Below, in pieces: positions 60,756 to 64,000 of a stretch of 64,000 nucleotides of DNA. Location of the stretch: positions 62,001 through 126,000 of the forward strand of contig JAIUCV010000397.1 of the NCBI GenBank assembly GCA_026724425.1. Direction: 5' to 3'. The stretch's first letter is position 1. Every line of letters begins with the position of its first letter. Below the pieces are notes generated by a model, which was not told the origin of the DNA, did no database searches, and saw nothing but the letters and a program-made list of their open reading frames with translations. A program made the position numbers and the translations under genes. Source of the stretch: Erythrophleum ivorense (taxonomy: Eukaryota > Streptophyta > Magnoliopsida > Fabales > Fabaceae).

Positions 60756-63700
60756 CATATAATGAGTTCATGACCCATACAAAATTTTTGATGTTTTTCA
60801 CAATAGCGCCAGTTATAGCGAGAATGGTTGGTACCTGAAACTGATAAGCTTTTGCTGTAGCGAGAGGTACTTCCCGTTATAGTGAAACTCATTTCTGGAA
60901 ATTTGTAAAAAAGTGAAATTTTGCTTTTTAAAAAGTCCAAAATCCTCTCCTTTTTCTAACCAACCTTGTTCTATCCAAAAGAGGGAGAGAGGCTAAGGGA
61001 GATAGACGCCTAAGAAGAAGCTCCAAGGGAAAAGAAAATCAAGGCAAGAGGTATGAAAAATTAAGGTTTTTCTTAGTTCTCCCTTTACAACTTCCTTTCT
61101 CCTCCTCCTCCTCTCCCTTCTCATAGTTTTAGTTGTTGAATTGGTTATGTTTTAATCCATGTACAAAAGGGAGAAGTTTAGAATTACCAAGAAAAGGCTA
61201 AGGCAAAGGGAAAAACTCTCGAATAAACAAGGAAAATAAGGTATGATTCATAGTTTCAATTGCTCTTCTTTCCTTACTCTTTCATGTGTGACAAGAGAGC
61301 TTAAGAGAAGGAGGAAGTTCTGACCTAGAACTAGTAAGAAACCATTTATTTAGAGTGTGGGAACCTAGGAAAGGAAAAGAAATTGGAAGAAAAGCTAGTG
61401 AATTTCAAGATAGAGAAACTAGGGATTCTTGAACATCTTATAAAATCTATTTTGATCCAAGGATTCCCTAGCCTATGTGAGTATTTATTTGAGTTTCTAA
61501 AACCCCTAAAAAGCTTCCCAAATGCCCCTTCCATCAAGAAAAAATTGGAAATTCCATAGACTCCAAATGCTCTTCATGGTTTGACCTAGAGCACTTGATA
61601 GGGGTAGAGAGTCTTTTAATTAGTTCTAAACTTGGTTTGGGGTCATATCTGATGGAAGAAGATGAAAGGAACCCTTAGGAGAAACTTAGAAGTCATAGAT
61701 TGAGAGTTGAAGCAATAGATTCCATAATGTAATCTTAAGAAGCAACTTGTGTCTAAACTTATGGAAATGAAGTTGTGATGACCTCAAGGAGTCTAAATGG
61801 AACCAAAAGGTTTAGATATGAGAAGAAAGTGAAGTCAAGAGTTTGAATTATGGTAGTGCTTCATTAGGCCACTAATAAAGCTATTATGGAACCAATGGAC
61901 CAAGTAGGCTTTGTAAGTGTGTGTTTAATGCTTTGGCTTATTCTAAGAGAGTAATTGAATACTATTTGTTATGTCTAGGACAAAGAACTCAAGCTCCATC
62001 TAATTGTGGGTGCGCAATCGAAAAGAGAAAAGAGTAATCAAAAAGGAAGCTTGTAATTGATTGCAAGGTAGCTCTTCACTCCTTCTTGTTTGCATTCTCG
62101 AATATATGATGGTTATTGTATGCTTGTATGTGCATTTGTATTATGAGACATACCATTTGATATTGCCTTATTGTATTGGTACCAATGTGTTTCTTAGATT
62201 GTGTTTTGGTTGTGAAAATTGCTCTTAAGGGTGAGGTGGTGTCAAAAGTCCTCAAAAATAGGTGAAACAAGACCAAAAGTTTCATAGATGAGTAAGGTCA
62301 AGTTAAAAGTCCCTAGGCCAAGGGTGAGACTAATCCAAAAGTTTCAAAAATAGGGTGAAGCTAGACCAAAAGTCCCTTGAGCTTATTCTTAGCTTTGATA
62401 TGTTCTCATGGCATGTGAATTATGTGTTGAATAATTCTTAATGGTGTTGGATGCCTACTTGTATGCTTTGACATATTTATATGCCTTGATTGCTTACTTG
62501 AATAAGTGTATAAATTATTGAGATTCTTTGAATCTCACCATATTTAGGTGGTGTTTAAGAGGCTAAGGATGGAAGTTAAGGAGCTTGAAGGACTATCTCT
62601 AAATAATTGTATAGTTTTGTATGATTTTTGATGTAAAAAAATATCAAGTGTATATGTATATATTATTTTTTTAAGATATAAACATATGAGTAGATGTATA
62701 TTTGGTGTATAAACCAAATTTGGAACCAAATCCATGAGAGAATGAGTTTTAGGTACTTGGTGGCTTGTATGTAATAGTGTATCCATGCATGTAGCATGTT
62801 GAGTTTGATATGTATAATGGTTTGGACCACTTTGGCAATTCTTATATGTTGTGTTTATACTTTAAAACTTGCTCAAAAGGTGGTAGAGCATTTAAGAAGC
62901 CATTTGAACTACTGTTGACCCATATAGGGTGTTAAATTTGCTATATTTGTGAGTTACATCAAAATCTAACCAAATGAGCTCTTATTGACCTAAAATTTGG
63001 CATGCATATAGGTCTTTTCCATAGCATTTTGGAAATTTAAAGTACATATTATTTGGAGCTCTAGAGAATTTTTAGTGAATTTTTAAAATTGAAAAACTTT
63101 AACAGAATTAGTATTGTTATTGTGCAAATGGTCAGCTCTTTTGCCTCTATCATTCATAGGGCAAATAGTATCCAATGGCTATCAAATTTTACGGATATAA
63201 ACTACACATATAAGCTTCTTATAGCACTTAAGAGCACTTCATTTGGATTTATACAGAGGGAGAAACAAATTTTTGAAATTCCATATTAATATCAGGGGTG
63301 TAGCTTGACCTCTGTTATTGTTCCATAGTTTTTCATGTCCTAATTGCTTCTTTTTTGGTTTGGACTGATTTTTTCCTCTATTTAACATCTATAACTTTCT
63401 ATAATGGTATGTTTTTCTGGGTTTTGATTTTTCTAGATTTAGTTATAAATTTTTGAAATTCATATAAGTAACTTGTGATAGCAAACCTAGGTAGCCAAAC
63501 CTTTCAAGCTTTTCTAATGTTAATTGTGGTCCAGTTGGGGTTTTCATAGCCTAGAATTATTTTTAACCTATAGTTGACATCTAAAGGTTTTCAAAAAACT
63601 ATCATATGCTTGATTTTAATTTTTATAGAAATAATTATATTTTTCAAAGTTGGGGTCAAAAACTTGAATTTTAGACCTATGAGAAAAATTGCATTTTTCT

Positions 63701-63900
63701 AATTTTGGCTTCAAATTCGTGGTTCATAGATTATTTTATGATATGTATGAGTTGTATGGATAGAATATAAGTAACGAATGATATGGATGGATCCACGGGG
63801 ATCCACGGGCGAAATATGAATGTCTGAACCCCGATGTAATGTAATAAAATGCCGTGATTTTACAAGGTTAAATAAGCCTAAGCAATCATGGTATTATAGG
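60756..63900 (+). mobile_element. LTR-like sequence, same family as the left edge
   Basis: Blocks shared with 1-2450 appear in the same order and orientation: the AAATCAAGG block near 61030, TATGTCTAGG near 61970, the CCAAAAGTC array (62225-62390) and a GAATCTCACCATATTT block near 62530. The early part carries AGTTATAGCGAGAATGG and TGTAGCGAGAGGTAC, a phrase pair I associate with long Gypsy LTRs. No pol gene is in view. Confidence 0.5.
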
Positions 63901-64000
63901 TTGCTTGGGCCAGGAACATTGAATTTCTATTGCTGCTGTTGTTAGTTAGTTCCACTTCCAACTGATCTCTCCATCTAGGATTGTATGATGCTGCATAAAG

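Noticed and set aside
62225..62390. Regularly spaced repeats considered as a CRISPR-like array
   Set aside because: Units are degenerate with no constant repeat or unique spacers, the genome is a plant, and the same array lies in a related LTR at 1262-1475.

Overview
The window is nuclear DNA of a flowering plant, almost certainly a dicot. It is strongly AT-rich, its genes have GT..AG introns, its protein families are plant-specific (an MSL mechanosensitive channel, a DUF1639 protein, DUF247 proteins), and most of the sequence is decayed transposon. I cannot name the species.

Layout. 1-5699: diverged LTR-retrotransposon sequence, then AT-rich intergenic DNA. 5700-5995: Stowaway-type MITE just upstream of the first gene. 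6306-16925 (+): five-exon gene for an MSL10-like mechanosensitive ion channel; its 5.1-kb first intron carries a LINE relic and its fourth intron a near-perfect hairpin repeat. 17081-22297: two tandem copies of a ~2.3-kb segment, each with a short conserved reading frame, a LINE reverse-transcriptase scrap and a fold-back element; the second copy was later hit by a Tourist/PIF-type MITE. 22171-23340: an apparently perfect 585-bp tandem duplication whose edge lies inside the target-site duplication of a Mutator-type MITE (23344-23719). 24230-24394 (-): an exon-like stretch I cannot assign. 27793-29214 (-): DUF1639 gene. 31797-32116 and 32337-32630: two Mutator-type MITEs of one family, both with perfect 9-bp target-site duplications. 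38431-39362: a longer non-autonomous Mutator-type element. 42588-59615: an ~8.7-kb tandem duplication; each copy has a two-exon DUF247 gene on the minus strand plus a Copia RT/RNase H relic. The first DUF247 copy (44121-46188) is intact. The second (52843-54913) carries a 4-bp insertion that truncates it. 59640-63900: LTR sequences, one on the minus strand and one, related to the sequence at 1-2450, on the plus strand.

Function. The genes do not form a pathway. The MSL channel is a plasma-membrane tension-gated channel family member; DUF247 proteins are plant proteins of mostly unknown biochemical role with a C-terminal membrane anchor; DUF1639 is a plant-specific family without assigned activity. 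The notable content is the record of local duplication and small-transposon insertion. I found no tRNA, rRNA or CRISPR array, and nothing that looks like a new multi-gene system.
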